64,000 bases of DNA from Mangrovibacter yixingensis. GTDB lineage: Bacteria > Pseudomonadota > Gammaproteobacteria > Enterobacterales > Enterobacteriaceae. Both the position numbers and the translations under genes were made by a program. Below, in pieces: positions 18,573 to 26,729 of this stretch (the first letter of the stretch is position 1; every line of letters begins with the position of its first letter). The notes beneath the pieces were generated by a model. It saw only the letters and a list, made by a program, of their open reading frames with translations, had not been told where the DNA came from and did no database searches. The stretch lies in the NCBI RefSeq assembly GCF_020523985.1, contig NZ_JAIVKM010000001.1, forward strand, positions 1,736,001-1,800,000, given 5' to 3'.

Positions 18573-19121
18573 TCACTGGAGTGTTTTCTTGATTCTGAAT
18601 ACTGTAGCCCTGCCACAGTCACACAGTTTAGCTATTTCATCAGGAGAGTATTTGTTCATCTCAAGGTATTTTGTGACCTTACTGTGGAGTTCTTTGTTAG
18701 GTTGTTTACCTTTATATCTGCCCTGCTCTTTCGCAATAGCTATACCTTCATCACGACGAGAAGCGATGATACCGCGTTCAAACTCTGCTACTGCGCCCAT
18801 CATTGTGAGGATAAGTCTTGAGGCTGGTGTGTTATCAAAGCTCATAGAGTTATCCAGAAACTTAACAGTAACACCCTTAGCTATGAGTGAATCCACCACT
18901 TCAAGTAAGTCCTTAGTATTCCTCGCAAGCCTGTCAATGCTTTTACAGATAAGCTGGTCACCTGGTTGAAGGAATTCTATAAGCTTCTGTAGCTCTGGTC
19001 TGTTTAAGTCTTTACCGGAGACCTTCTCTAATTTGACCACATCACAGACAGGTGTGAGTTCTGCTAGCTGTCTGTCCAGATTCTGGTCTTTACTGGAAAC
19101 CCTTGCATAACCGTAAATCAT
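18573..19121 (-). CDS. small serine recombinase (resolvase/invertase family)
   Basis: 182 aa. The catalytic domain starts MIYGYARVSSKDQNL with nucleophile S9 in Y-A-R-V-S; the conserved KSIDRLARNTKDL and MMGAVAEFERGIIASRRDEG segments are present. A C-terminal helix-turn-helix (YSPDEIAKLCDCGRATVFRI) binds DNA. The size is that of Tn3-type resolvases and DNA invertases, not of integrases. GAGGG lies 8 nt before the ATG at 19121; upstream codons are not needed. A res-like array of repeats lies directly upstream. Its role may be multimer resolution or local inversion in the element. Confidence 0.95.
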   Translation of the reverse strand: MIYGYARVSSKDQNLDRQLAELTPVCDVVKLEKVSGKDLNRPELQKLIEFLQPGDQLICKSIDRLARNTKDLLEVVDSLIAKGVTVKFLDNSMSFDNTPASRLILTMMGAVAEFERGIIASRRDEGIAIAKEQGRYKGKQPNKELHSKVTKYLEMNKYSPDEIAKLCDCGRATVFRIKKTLQ

Positions 19122-19138
19122 ATTGATTCCCTCATGTC

Positions 19139-19197
19139 TCATTTAGATGATGCTAAGGATACAATATCATTTAGATGGTTTCAACGAGTAAATGATA
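19139..19197. promoter_or_regulatory. res-like repeat region before the small recombinase
   Basis: TCATTTAGATG occurs twice as a direct repeat (19139-19149 and 19167-19177, 28 bp apart). TATCATTTA (19165-19173) pairs as an inverted repeat with TAAATGATA (19189-19197). This is the kind of array that resolvases bind, and it may also autoregulate the gene. Confidence 0.5.
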
Positions 19198-19272
19198 CTT
19201 AAAGAGAGGGTAAGTGGTCTGTATCGGTGGGGTAGACTCAAAAGATACTGTTAAGGGTTATGTTTAACTCTC

Positions 19273-19296
19273 GCCTCTTCGTGCCATGAAAGAGGC
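19273..19296. repeat. hairpin GCCTCTT/AAGAGGC, loop orientation 1
   Basis: A 7-bp stem with loop CGTGCCATGA. The second copy at 21735-21758 has the same stem and flanks but the loop TCATGGCACG, its exact reverse complement. Confidence 0.8.
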
Positions 19297-19304
19297 TTGG
19301 TCCA

Positions 19305-19490
19305 ATGTTAAAAAGGTCTGTTAGTTACACTGTTAATGACATGGTCAAAGAGTTTCGCTTCAGGGAAGCTCAAAGGAGAATCCGCAGATTCTATAAAGAG
19401 GATTTACAGAGGTATTTTGCAGAAAATGGTTACACTTTGAAAGTGACGAACCCAGTAATGACAAGGGTTGTAGAGGGATTTTATAGATAA
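19305..19490 (+). CDS. 61-aa basic protein, the only rightward frame in the element (uncertain)
   Basis: A basic, helical peptide (MVKEFRFREAQRRIRRFYKE ... VTRVVEGFYR type) starting 8 nt after the loop hairpin. No Shine-Dalgarno is obvious. One copy of the dispersed hairpin repeat (19350-19376) lies inside the frame and encodes E-F-R-F-R-E-A-Q-R. Near attL the same repeat keeps E-F-R-F-R-E-A-Q-G, suggesting gene remnants. In the second copy of the duplication the frame is destroyed. It may be a small DNA/RNA-binding protein or no gene at all. Confidence 0.35.
   Translation: MLKRSVSYTVNDMVKEFRFREAQRRIRRFYKEDLQRYFAENGYTLKVTNPVMTRVVEGFYR
19350..19376 (+). repeat. dispersed hairpin repeat, copy C
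   Basis: GAGTTTCGCTTCAGGGAAGC then TCAAAGG; same stem, loop GCTTCAGG, as in copy A. Confidence 0.7.
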
Positions 19491-19532
19491 TCTGCGGAGA
19501 TAGATATAGGGGGTTGTTGAGGTAATCACATA

Positions 19533-19555
19533 GAGTTTCGCTAAGAAGCTCAAGG
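19533..19555 (+). repeat. dispersed hairpin repeat, copy D
   Basis: GAGTTTCGCTAAGAAGCTC followed by AAGG; 7-bp stem with one G-U pair and loop GCTAA. Confidence 0.75.
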
Positions 19556-19561
19556 TAAAGG

Positions 19562-19582
19562 AAAACCCACACATGGTGGGTT
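19562..19582 (-). terminator. terminator of the 91-aa gene
   Basis: Stem AACCCAC/GTGGGTT, loop of 5; on the minus strand it continues TTCCTTT. It lies 7 bp after the stop at 19590. Confidence 0.65.
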
Positions 19583-19589
19583 AATGGTT

Positions 19590-19865
19590 CTATACAGATT
19601 TCAGTTTAGCAGTATTGGTAAATGATGCTGTGACAGCGGGTTGTGAAGGTTTGGTCACGGTAGCTTTTGGTGATTTCTCAACCTTGGGCTGTTTGACACC
19701 CATCACTAATCTCTGGGCAGCCCATTTTGAGTTACTGAGGCTATAGAGTTGTTCAATCTCTTTCTCGTCTAGCTTAAAGACTGTTTTGAGTCTATGAGTT
19801 TGTCTCAACAGAACAGCCATCATGAAATTCTGAGCCTGTTGCTCAGGGGTTAATTTGACTCTCAT
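19590..19865 (-). CDS. 91-aa protein, family not recognised
   Basis: The N-terminal two thirds are helical (TPEQQAQNFMMAVLLRQTHR, LDEKEIEQLYSLSNSKWAAQ). The C-terminal third is a flexible Lys/Pro/Thr tail (VKQPKVEKSPKATVTKPSQP). It is soluble, basic, and followed by its own terminator. The 222 bp upstream hold one copy of the CTATACAGATTC motif (19948-19959) and no other gene. The composition would suit a small nucleic-acid-associated protein; this is inference. Confidence 0.6.
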   Translation of the reverse strand: MRVKLTPEQQAQNFMMAVLLRQTHRLKTVFKLDEKEIEQLYSLSNSKWAAQRLVMGVKQPKVEKSPKATVTKPSQPAVTASFTNTAKLKSV

Positions 19866-20087
19866 TTGTAAACCTTTGAAATGTAGGGTATATAAATATT
19901 TGTTATTAAAATGTGGATGTGAGTAATCTTAGCGTTATAACAAGGGTCTATACAGATTCTTGGGACACTCTGCAAACCCTTGGGAGAGTAGGCTTGAGCA
20001 TGTTTTTACAGGGTCATTTTAGGGGTATTTTAAGGGTGATTTTGACAAATAGCTAAAAATCACTGGTAAACAGGCTGCAAACCCGCG

Positions 20088-20381
20088 TCACGCCTGAGTT
20101 TTATGCTTCACATAGTAGTTGTTGATATGGACAACTTGACGATAAGAGATGTCTAGCTTCTTCGCTATATAAGTCATTTTACAACCACTTTTGAGTAGGC
20201 TTATTACCTCATTAATCACAGTCTGAGGGTGTCTTTGGATAGGTAAGCCTAAGCATTTACGAATAGCAATCTGTTCAGTTGCTGTTAAATGACAGGCTTT
20301 TGCAGCCTGTGCAGGTGTCATTGTTCCATTGGTCACATGGTTAATGAATGTAGTGATATTAGCTGGGATGGTGATGTTCAT
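20088..20381 (-). CDS. 97-aa double helix-turn-helix protein, probable regulator
   Basis: Two HTH-like segments are visible: GTMTPAQAAKACHLTATEQIA (about 18-38) and a stronger one, CKMTYIAKKLDISYRQVVHI (about 70-89), which has the A-x-x-L-x-I-S pattern of resolvase- or transposase-type HTHs. There is no catalytic domain. It lies 28 bp downstream of the HNH-type nuclease gene on the same strand, so the two may form one transcript. Likely a DNA-binding regulator or excisionase-like factor of the element. Confidence 0.65.
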   Translation of the reverse strand: MNITIPANITTFINHVTNGTMTPAQAAKACHLTATEQIAIRKCLGLPIQRHPQTVINEVISLLKSGCKMTYIAKKLDISYRQVVHINNYYVKHKTQA

Positions 20382-20409
20382 TATTGTGTGTTTCTCTTTT
20401 AGTTATAAT

Positions 20410-21417
20410 TTAAAGTGGAAGGTCAAACTGGTTGTAGTCGATGCTCAGGTATTCATCTCTGTGTTGAATCCAGTAAACGGCTTCAGGGTCATATTTATTT
20501 TCGAGAATCATCCAGTAAATGTTATATGCTTTTTTGATATCATGAGTGACCAGAGCGCTCAGAAGCTCTTCAGTGTCGCCTTCATAGCTGCGTAAAGCAT
20601 CTGGGAGTTCACCATATACTGTGGATACAAACTCTGATTCATAATCCAGGAGCTGGTGAATCTCAAGAGGCTCATGCCCAAGGCTAATCTGGCGCTGTAT
20701 CTCGTGTTCTAAGACCTGTTCAATAGTCAGTGTATGGAAACTGCCAGTGAAGGGCTTAAGAGCCGCTATACCGTGCTTGGTGAGTATCTCATTGAAGCCT
20801 TCTAGCTTCATACGGTCACATGAGCTGTAAGCTGATTTGTAACCTTTCTTCTTTAGCATGAGCCATTTGTTATAGCGTACTGGTAATGCAAGGTCACCTG
20901 AGCGAATAAGTTTTTTAATCTGTGTTTTGAACAGGGCTGTAAATACGTCATCAAATTTTCTGTCACTCAGGTCATAGCGTGAACTGTTCCAAGTTCTGTC
21001 TGATACTTTTACACCTAGCCCTGAGAGTGTTTTATCACTGAATTGCTGGTTGAGGTGTTTAGGCCATATACCGAGGTTATGAGGGTGGAGTGAACCGTGT
21101 TTTGATGCGGGAATGTAATGAGAGATTTCCAGAGGCTCACTACAGGAGTAATTCATTTTACGCCATGTGTTGTAGAAACTGTTCAGCTCAAGTAAATCAA
21201 CATCATGGATAATAGCCAGTGTACCAGCACGTTTAACATTATCACGGATGAAACGGTAGAAGCCTGTGCACTTGAATGTGGAGATATCTACTGTCTTGGC
21301 TTTATTGAGTTTTGAGAGTTTGTTTCTGCATACCTGGGAGCAAGTCTTAGCTCTTCCCGTAATGACTTTGCCACATACAGGGCAAACATGTGCGTGTTTA
21401 TCATTAGTATTTTTCAT
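20410..21417 (-). CDS. zinc-finger HNH-type endonuclease (putative)
   Basis: 335 aa. The N-terminus has a zinc-ribbon-like Cys set: C-P-V-C-G-K, then TCSQVCRNK, i.e. CxxC followed by CxxxC. At about 98-130 lies an HNH-like motif: LEISHYIPASKHGSLHPHNL then GIWPKHLNQQFSDK, with His, Asn and His at the expected spacing. The remaining 200 residues are unfamiliar. HNH nucleases of phages serve in packaging, homing or defence. No terminase accompanies it, so a homing/replication/interference role is as likely as packaging. A structured leader lies 106-229 bp upstream of the start. Confidence 0.7.
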   Translation of the reverse strand: MKNTNDKHAHVCPVCGKVITGRAKTCSQVCRNKLSKLNKAKTVDISTFKCTGFYRFIRDNVKRAGTLAIIHDVDLLELNSFYNTWRKMNYSCSEPLEISHYIPASKHGSLHPHNLGIWPKHLNQQFSDKTLSGLGVKVSDRTWNSSRYDLSDRKFDDVFTALFKTQIKKLIRSGDLALPVRYNKWLMLKKKGYKSAYSSCDRMKLEGFNEILTKHGIAALKPFTGSFHTLTIEQVLEHEIQRQISLGHEPLEIHQLLDYESEFVSTVYGELPDALRSYEGDTEELLSALVTHDIKKAYNIYWMILENKYDPEAVYWIQHRDEYLSIDYNQFDLPL

Positions 21418-21523
21418 TCATAAAATTAGCTCGTTCAGAATCTAACAGATATTGGGGATATATGCTGTTAGGTATGGATTAAGGAGTTTGAGTGATGTTG
21501 CTAAGAGATGGATTAAAGGAGAG

Positions 21524-21647
21524 TGACAGTTATCTGAGAAGCCTACTAATGAAGTAGGTTTGCTCACCTTATCCCCATAAGGATTTTTGAAGGCTCTTGA
21601 GCTAGGCATGAATGAAACCATTAGAGAGACTTCTCAAATAACTGTCA
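21524..21647 (-). ncRNA. candidate structured leader RNA or cruciform element
   Basis: The ends TGACAGTTATCTGAGAAG (21524-21541) and CTTCTCAAATAACTGTCA (21630-21647) pair at 17 of 18 positions. Inside are two clean hairpins: CCTACT/AGTAGG (21542-21558, 5-nt loop) and CCTTAT/ATAAGG (21567-21582, 4-nt loop), and a short GCTCTTGAGC palindrome (21593-21602). This gives a multi-branched fold. On the minus strand it would be the leader of the HNH-type gene. The family is unknown. Confidence 0.45.
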
Positions 21648-21723
21648 GGTTTAACCCTATAAGAACAGTATTACATGTTTTTAGAAAGTTGTCAACAATT
21701 TGTTAATGTAATGTTAAAATAAT

Positions 21724-21990
21724 GTATACCTCTCGCCTCTTTCATGGCACGAAGAGGCTTGTCCAATGTTGAGGGTGACACTGTTAATTGCACTGTCTAG
21801 AGATATCCGCATAAGGCTATACAGAATCTAAATAGATAACTGGGAATATTGGATTTTAAGGGTAATTACCCAAAAATGGTTACACTTTGAAGAGGAAAAG
21901 TGAGGGTAAGTTATTGATGTGTAGAGGAATGTTTAGAGGAAGGTATAGATATCTGCGGAGATAGATATAGGGAGTTGTTGAGAGGGTTTG
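21724..21990. repeat. duplicated element segment, copy 2 (decayed)
   Basis: Homologous to 19261-19530 in block order, with interruptions and no open frame. Confidence 0.65.
21735..21758. repeat. hairpin GCCTCTT/AAGAGGC, loop orientation 2
   Basis: Loop TCATGGCACG, the exact reverse complement of the loop at 19280-19289; left flank CTCTC and right flank TTG..TCCAATGTT are kept in direct orientation. Confidence 0.8.
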
Positions 21991-22298
21991 CTTAGTGTAG
22001 TTGGAGAGGGATTTACAGAGAGATACTAAGAGTGCTGAAAAACACCCACTTTTGAAGATATGAGGAATTTGTAAGTATATGAATGTGAAAAGGAATTCAG
22101 AGTTAGCGTAACATAATTTTAAGAATAGCTCAGGGTCTGTACAGATATCTGTTAAGAATACTCTGAGTGAGAGAAGATAATGTTTAGAGTCTGTTAAGAT
22201 TTAGGGTCTCATAATGTCAAGAATTGTCAAGCATAGTGATAAGACTGTTTAGTTATAAAAGAATCACTGTTTATGTGATAAATGACATATAGGCCTAG

Positions 22299-22321
22299 GA
22301 GATTCGCTAAGAAGCTCATGG
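22299..22321 (+). repeat. dispersed hairpin repeat, copy E
   Basis: GAGATTCGCTAAGAAGCTC followed by ATGG; loop GCTAA, with one mismatch in the stem. It lies 63 bp beyond the integrase stop. Confidence 0.65.
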
Positions 22322-22384
22322 AGCTCATGTAATGCATTCTAAGCCATTTTGAGTGTGAGTAAGGTGATTGTGTAGGTGATATGT

Positions 22385-24028
22385 TTATAAGGGCTCTGGG
22401 GGCTTCCTGTTGGCTTCATGAGCTATAGCCTCTTGTACCCATTCAGGTGCTGTGTGAATAGGTGCAGGTATACTTGTTTCATTATCACTAAAGGTGAATT
22501 CTTTGTCTTCCAGTAGAGAAACAATATCAGAGAAGCGAGCACCGTCTATCACATGTGACAGTGGGTAATTGTTTAGTTTGATACCATTGTGAAGAGTTAT
22601 GTCACAAGTGGCTTTTGCAGTGTTCAGCATGATGCTTTTTATCACACGCTTGATGATGATTTGTGCCTCTACCCTGTCCTTTTTAACAGTCATATCAAGA
22701 TGTTGTATTGTTTCAAGATGAGTAGATGATTCACGCTGGTGGTGATTAGCAATTTCACCTTGTACTGAGGCTATCTGTTTATTCAGTTCTTTGAGTCTTA
22801 CTGCTGAGGATTCTATATCACCTGAGAGTTCAGCTAATTTGAGCAGGTTCTCTTTACGTTTGGTGAGTTCTGTGAGTTCTGTTTGTAGATGACCTGTCAC
22901 TGTGTCTGTGGGGGACTGGAGGTTAAGCCTGTTGGTATTGTACAGAAGCCCCTGTATCAGTGCTGTGTCTGTTTTGAGTCTGCTCAGACCTTTTGTGTGA
23001 CATCTGCCTGCTTTAACCATTGAGCATCTGTAGTTACCGTGACGCTTTGCTGATGCACCGCTAAGAATCATCACATGGTGGCATTCTGAACAGCGTATGA
23101 TTCCCTTGAAGAGATTTGTTAAGAGTGGTTTATCAGATGATGGTTTACGTCCTGTGCCACCCTGCTTCAGTTGCTGTACAGCGTAGAATTCCTGCTCTGT
23201 GATGATAGCTGGGTAATAATTTGGGATTTCCTGTACGCCCTTTACAGCCATTGATTTAGACGGGATTTTGTAGCCTATCACTGAGCGATTACTGAGAAGC
23301 TCTGTCACTGATGTCTGTGAGAAGCCACCTTTTACAGATTTGTACTGGTTTACTGTAGAAAAACCTTCAATGTTCATCTGTTTAGCTATTCTTGCATGTG
23401 CCATACCTTCAAGACGGAGTTGAAATATTCTTCTTACAGCTCTGACATGTTCAGGGATGAGTTCAAAGTGTGACCTGTCCTCTGAGACTCTCAGCCACGC
23501 TACACAGCGTTTTGACATTATCTTACCTGTCTGTTCAGCTTTGAGACGTTTCTCTGCCCAGACTGAGCGTAGGCGCTTAGATTTGATTTCTGATTCTTCG
23601 TGTGCACGTTCCATCACAAGTAAAGCTTTTATCATGCTCAGTGAGTCTTTGAGAGAGGCTTTTGTGTACCATGAGTTATCCGTGAGTGTGACAACCTCTA
23701 CACCTGCTCTAAGAATCTTTCTGAGCTGTTCACCAGCAATGTCTATATCCTGTCTTGAGACACGGTCTAGTGATTCTACAAGTAATACTGAGCCTTCTTG
23801 TATATAGCCCTTTTCAACTGCTGAGAGGAATTCTGAGAAAGCACCTTTAGTAGCATTTGCCCCAGAGTAACCAGATATACCTAAATCCTGGAAGCATAGT
23901 TGCTCGTCAAGATGGTATTCAGGGTTATTCTTTAACCATTGAGCTATAAGCTTTGACTGTCTTTTGGTGCTGTCACCTGATGATTGTTGCTGTGATGAGA
24001 AGCGAATGTATGAGATTGCGGTAGGCAT
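22385..24028 (-). CDS. large serine integrase of the yecE element
   Basis: 547 aa from the ATG at 24028 (MPTAISYIRFSSQQQSSGDS). The frame is open further upstream, but that part is antisense to yecE and not integrase. Domains in order: serine catalytic domain with Y7-I-R-F-S11 nucleophile and ESLDRVSRQDIDIA; 'recombinase' domain (about 185-290, VAWLRVSEDRSHFELIPEHV ... MAHARIAKQMNIEGFST); zinc ribbon (IIRCSECHHVMILSG ... YRCSMVKAGRCHTKG); coiled-coil (about 410-470); and C-terminal tail. These enzymes carry out directional attP x attB integration. The start codon lies 57 bp from the attR crossover, as usual for such elements. Confidence 0.95.
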   Translation of the reverse strand: MPTAISYIRFSSQQQSSGDSTKRQSKLIAQWLKNNPEYHLDEQLCFQDLGISGYSGANATKGAFSEFLSAVEKGYIQEGSVLLVESLDRVSRQDIDIAGEQLRKILRAGVEVVTLTDNSWYTKASLKDSLSMIKALLVMERAHEESEIKSKRLRSVWAEKRLKAEQTGKIMSKRCVAWLRVSEDRSHFELIPEHVRAVRRIFQLRLEGMAHARIAKQMNIEGFSTVNQYKSVKGGFSQTSVTELLSNRSVIGYKIPSKSMAVKGVQEIPNYYPAIITEQEFYAVQQLKQGGTGRKPSSDKPLLTNLFKGIIRCSECHHVMILSGASAKRHGNYRCSMVKAGRCHTKGLSRLKTDTALIQGLLYNTNRLNLQSPTDTVTGHLQTELTELTKRKENLLKLAELSGDIESSAVRLKELNKQIASVQGEIANHHQRESSTHLETIQHLDMTVKKDRVEAQIIIKRVIKSIMLNTAKATCDITLHNGIKLNNYPLSHVIDGARFSDIVSLLEDKEFTFSDNETSIPAPIHTAPEWVQEAIAHEANRKPPEPL

Positions 24029-24057
24029 ATCTGAAACCCTGATGAGTAGTGTTTCAG

Positions 24058-24096
24058 TGAGTGTATCATAAGAGAGGTGTAATCCTGGATAGCCGG
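24058..24096 (+). other. attR, right attachment junction
   Basis: The P arm TGAGTGTATCA (24058-24068) leads through GAGAGGTGTAATC to the central CT (24085-24086), then the chromosomal B' half GGATAG-CCGG. CCGG at both outer ends of attB is symmetrical about CT. Confidence 0.85.
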
Positions 24097-24426
24097 CCAG
24101 TGCATTCAGCCACAGCCTCAACACCCGCAATGGTGGAAGCGCAGCGCAAAAAACCACGGCTTCCGGTTCATGCGGTGCTAACCGGAACAATGCCTGTCGT
24201 GCGGTTTATCGCAAGCGACAATATGCACCAAAGCGCCGGGTTATTTGATAACTGGCTGAACCGCCTTTCTGGCTGGTCTATGGATAATAACCCGTTCTTG
24301 TTCCTGCATACTCCGGACATTGGCGAGGTACATAAAATTGTCACCACGTTATTACCGGTGCTGCAACGCCTGGCCCCCGATTTCACACCGCCACCAAACC
24401 AGCCGGAACAGTCCACCTTGTTTTGA
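24087..24426 (+). pseudogene. yecE: yecE 3' part
   Basis: The codons D-S-R-P-V-H to Q-S-T-L-F are the native C-terminal 112 residues of the DUF72 protein, in frame with the 5' part once the element is removed. Upstream of the crossover the frame continues into element sequence to a GTG at 24061, so no real start belongs to it. It contains the well-kept LFLHTPDIGEVHKIVTTLLP end. Confidence 0.95.
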
Positions 24427-24503
24427 TACCCTGGCGACAGACCCGGCTGTTCAGGCTATTATTGTTTCAGCTCACGTAAGGTTCTGCAAAAAATGGAGTT
24501 TAT

Positions 24504-24899
24504 ATGGTCAGTGCACTGTATGCAGTTCTTGGCGCGATATTGTTACTTAAACTGTCTGTTGATGTAGTCAGAATTCGCGTGCAGTACCATGTCGCCTATG
24601 GCGATGGTGGTTTTTCAGAGCTCCAAAGCGCCATTCGCGTACACGGTAATGCCGTGGAGTACATTCCTGTCGGGCTTATCTTGTTACTGTTTTTCGAAAT
24701 GAACGGTGCCGCTTACTGGATGGTGCATGTGTGCGGCAGTATTTTGCTTGTTGGGCGTATAATGCATTACTACGGCTACCGGCACCGGCTTTTTCCCTGG
24801 CGCCGGGCAGGTATGGCCTGTACCTGGCTATCATTAGTGTTGATGGTTCTGGGTAATTTGTGGTTTATGCCATGGGAGTTGGTTTTCTCGCTCCGTTAA
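24504..24899 (+). CDS. yecN: MAPEG-family membrane protein YecN
   Basis: 131 aa with four hydrophobic segments (about 1-20, 48-66, 70-90, 103-123). The family's conserved stretch FSELQSAIRVHGNAVEYIPV is present, with the catalytic-type E/N residues of MAPEG glutathione-using enzymes. The E. coli orthologue is uncharacterised. It lies between yecE and cmoA, as in E. coli. Confidence 0.93.
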   Translation: MVSALYAVLGAILLLKLSVDVVRIRVQYHVAYGDGGFSELQSAIRVHGNAVEYIPVGLILLLFFEMNGAAYWMVHVCGSILLVGRIMHYYGYRHRLFPWRRAGMACTWLSLVLMVLGNLWFMPWELVFSLR

Positions 24900-26650
<1,751 letters not shown>

Positions 26651-26667
26651 AGACGTTTTCGAAACAA

Positions 26668-26708
26668 TAAAAAACGCGCCCGGTTGATATCCGTAGCGCG
26701 TTTTTTTT
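26668..26708. terminator. bidirectional terminator between cmoB and mqo
   Basis: AAAAAACGCGC, a 16-nt loop, GCGCGTTTTTTTT; A-tract and T-tract on either side serve both convergent genes. Confidence 0.8.
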
Positions 26709-26729
26709 CAACGCCAGTCAAATGGCCTT

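Larger units (their letters stand above)
19261..19530. repeat. duplicated element segment, copy 1
   Basis: It shares blocks with 21724-21990: the CTCTCGCCTCTT...AAGAGGCTTG hairpin, TCCAATGTT, AATGGTTACACTTTGAA and TCTGCGGAGATAGATATAGG, in the same order. This copy keeps a 61-codon frame; the other does not. Confidence 0.7.
21418..22384. other. 967-bp non-coding, repeat-rich region
   Basis: No gene on either strand. It contains the 124-nt structured leader (21524-21647), the inverted AT-rich repeat (21702-21721), the loop-inverted hairpin (21735-21758), the decayed duplication copy (21724-21990), two CTATACAGA-type motifs (21818-21826; variant 22137-22145) and a copy of the dispersed hairpin repeat (22299-22321). 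Confidence 0.7.
12645..24086. mobile_element. 11,442-bp serine-integrase element with virion genes, inserted in yecE
   Basis: It is bounded by attL and attR, which share a central CT. It is visibly more AT-rich than its flanks, and nearly all its genes run leftward. Right end: large serine integrase 57 bp from the attR crossover. Middle: HNH-type nuclease, a double-HTH small protein, an unknown protein, a small serine recombinase and two long structured non-coding stretches. Left half: a nine-gene operon with decoration-like, tape-measure and Dit-like proteins and two micro-ORFs. No terminase, portal, major capsid, tail-tube, repressor, lysin or replication protein was recognised. yecE is a known insertion site for Shiga-toxin phages in E. 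coli. Degraded prophage and phage satellite both remain possible. Confidence 0.92.

Noticed and set aside
18546-18821. Rightward 91-codon frame opposite the small serine recombinase
   Set aside because: It is fully antisense to the conserved recombinase and has no Shine-Dalgarno or family features.
21524-21647. Structured region as an integron attC site or retron msr-msd
   Set aside because: No integron integrase or reverse transcriptase is present in the window, and there are no attC core sites.
24029-24190. N-terminal extension of the integrase to 24190
   Set aside because: This part is antisense to yecE and crosses attR; the conserved catalytic domain begins at the 24028 ATG.
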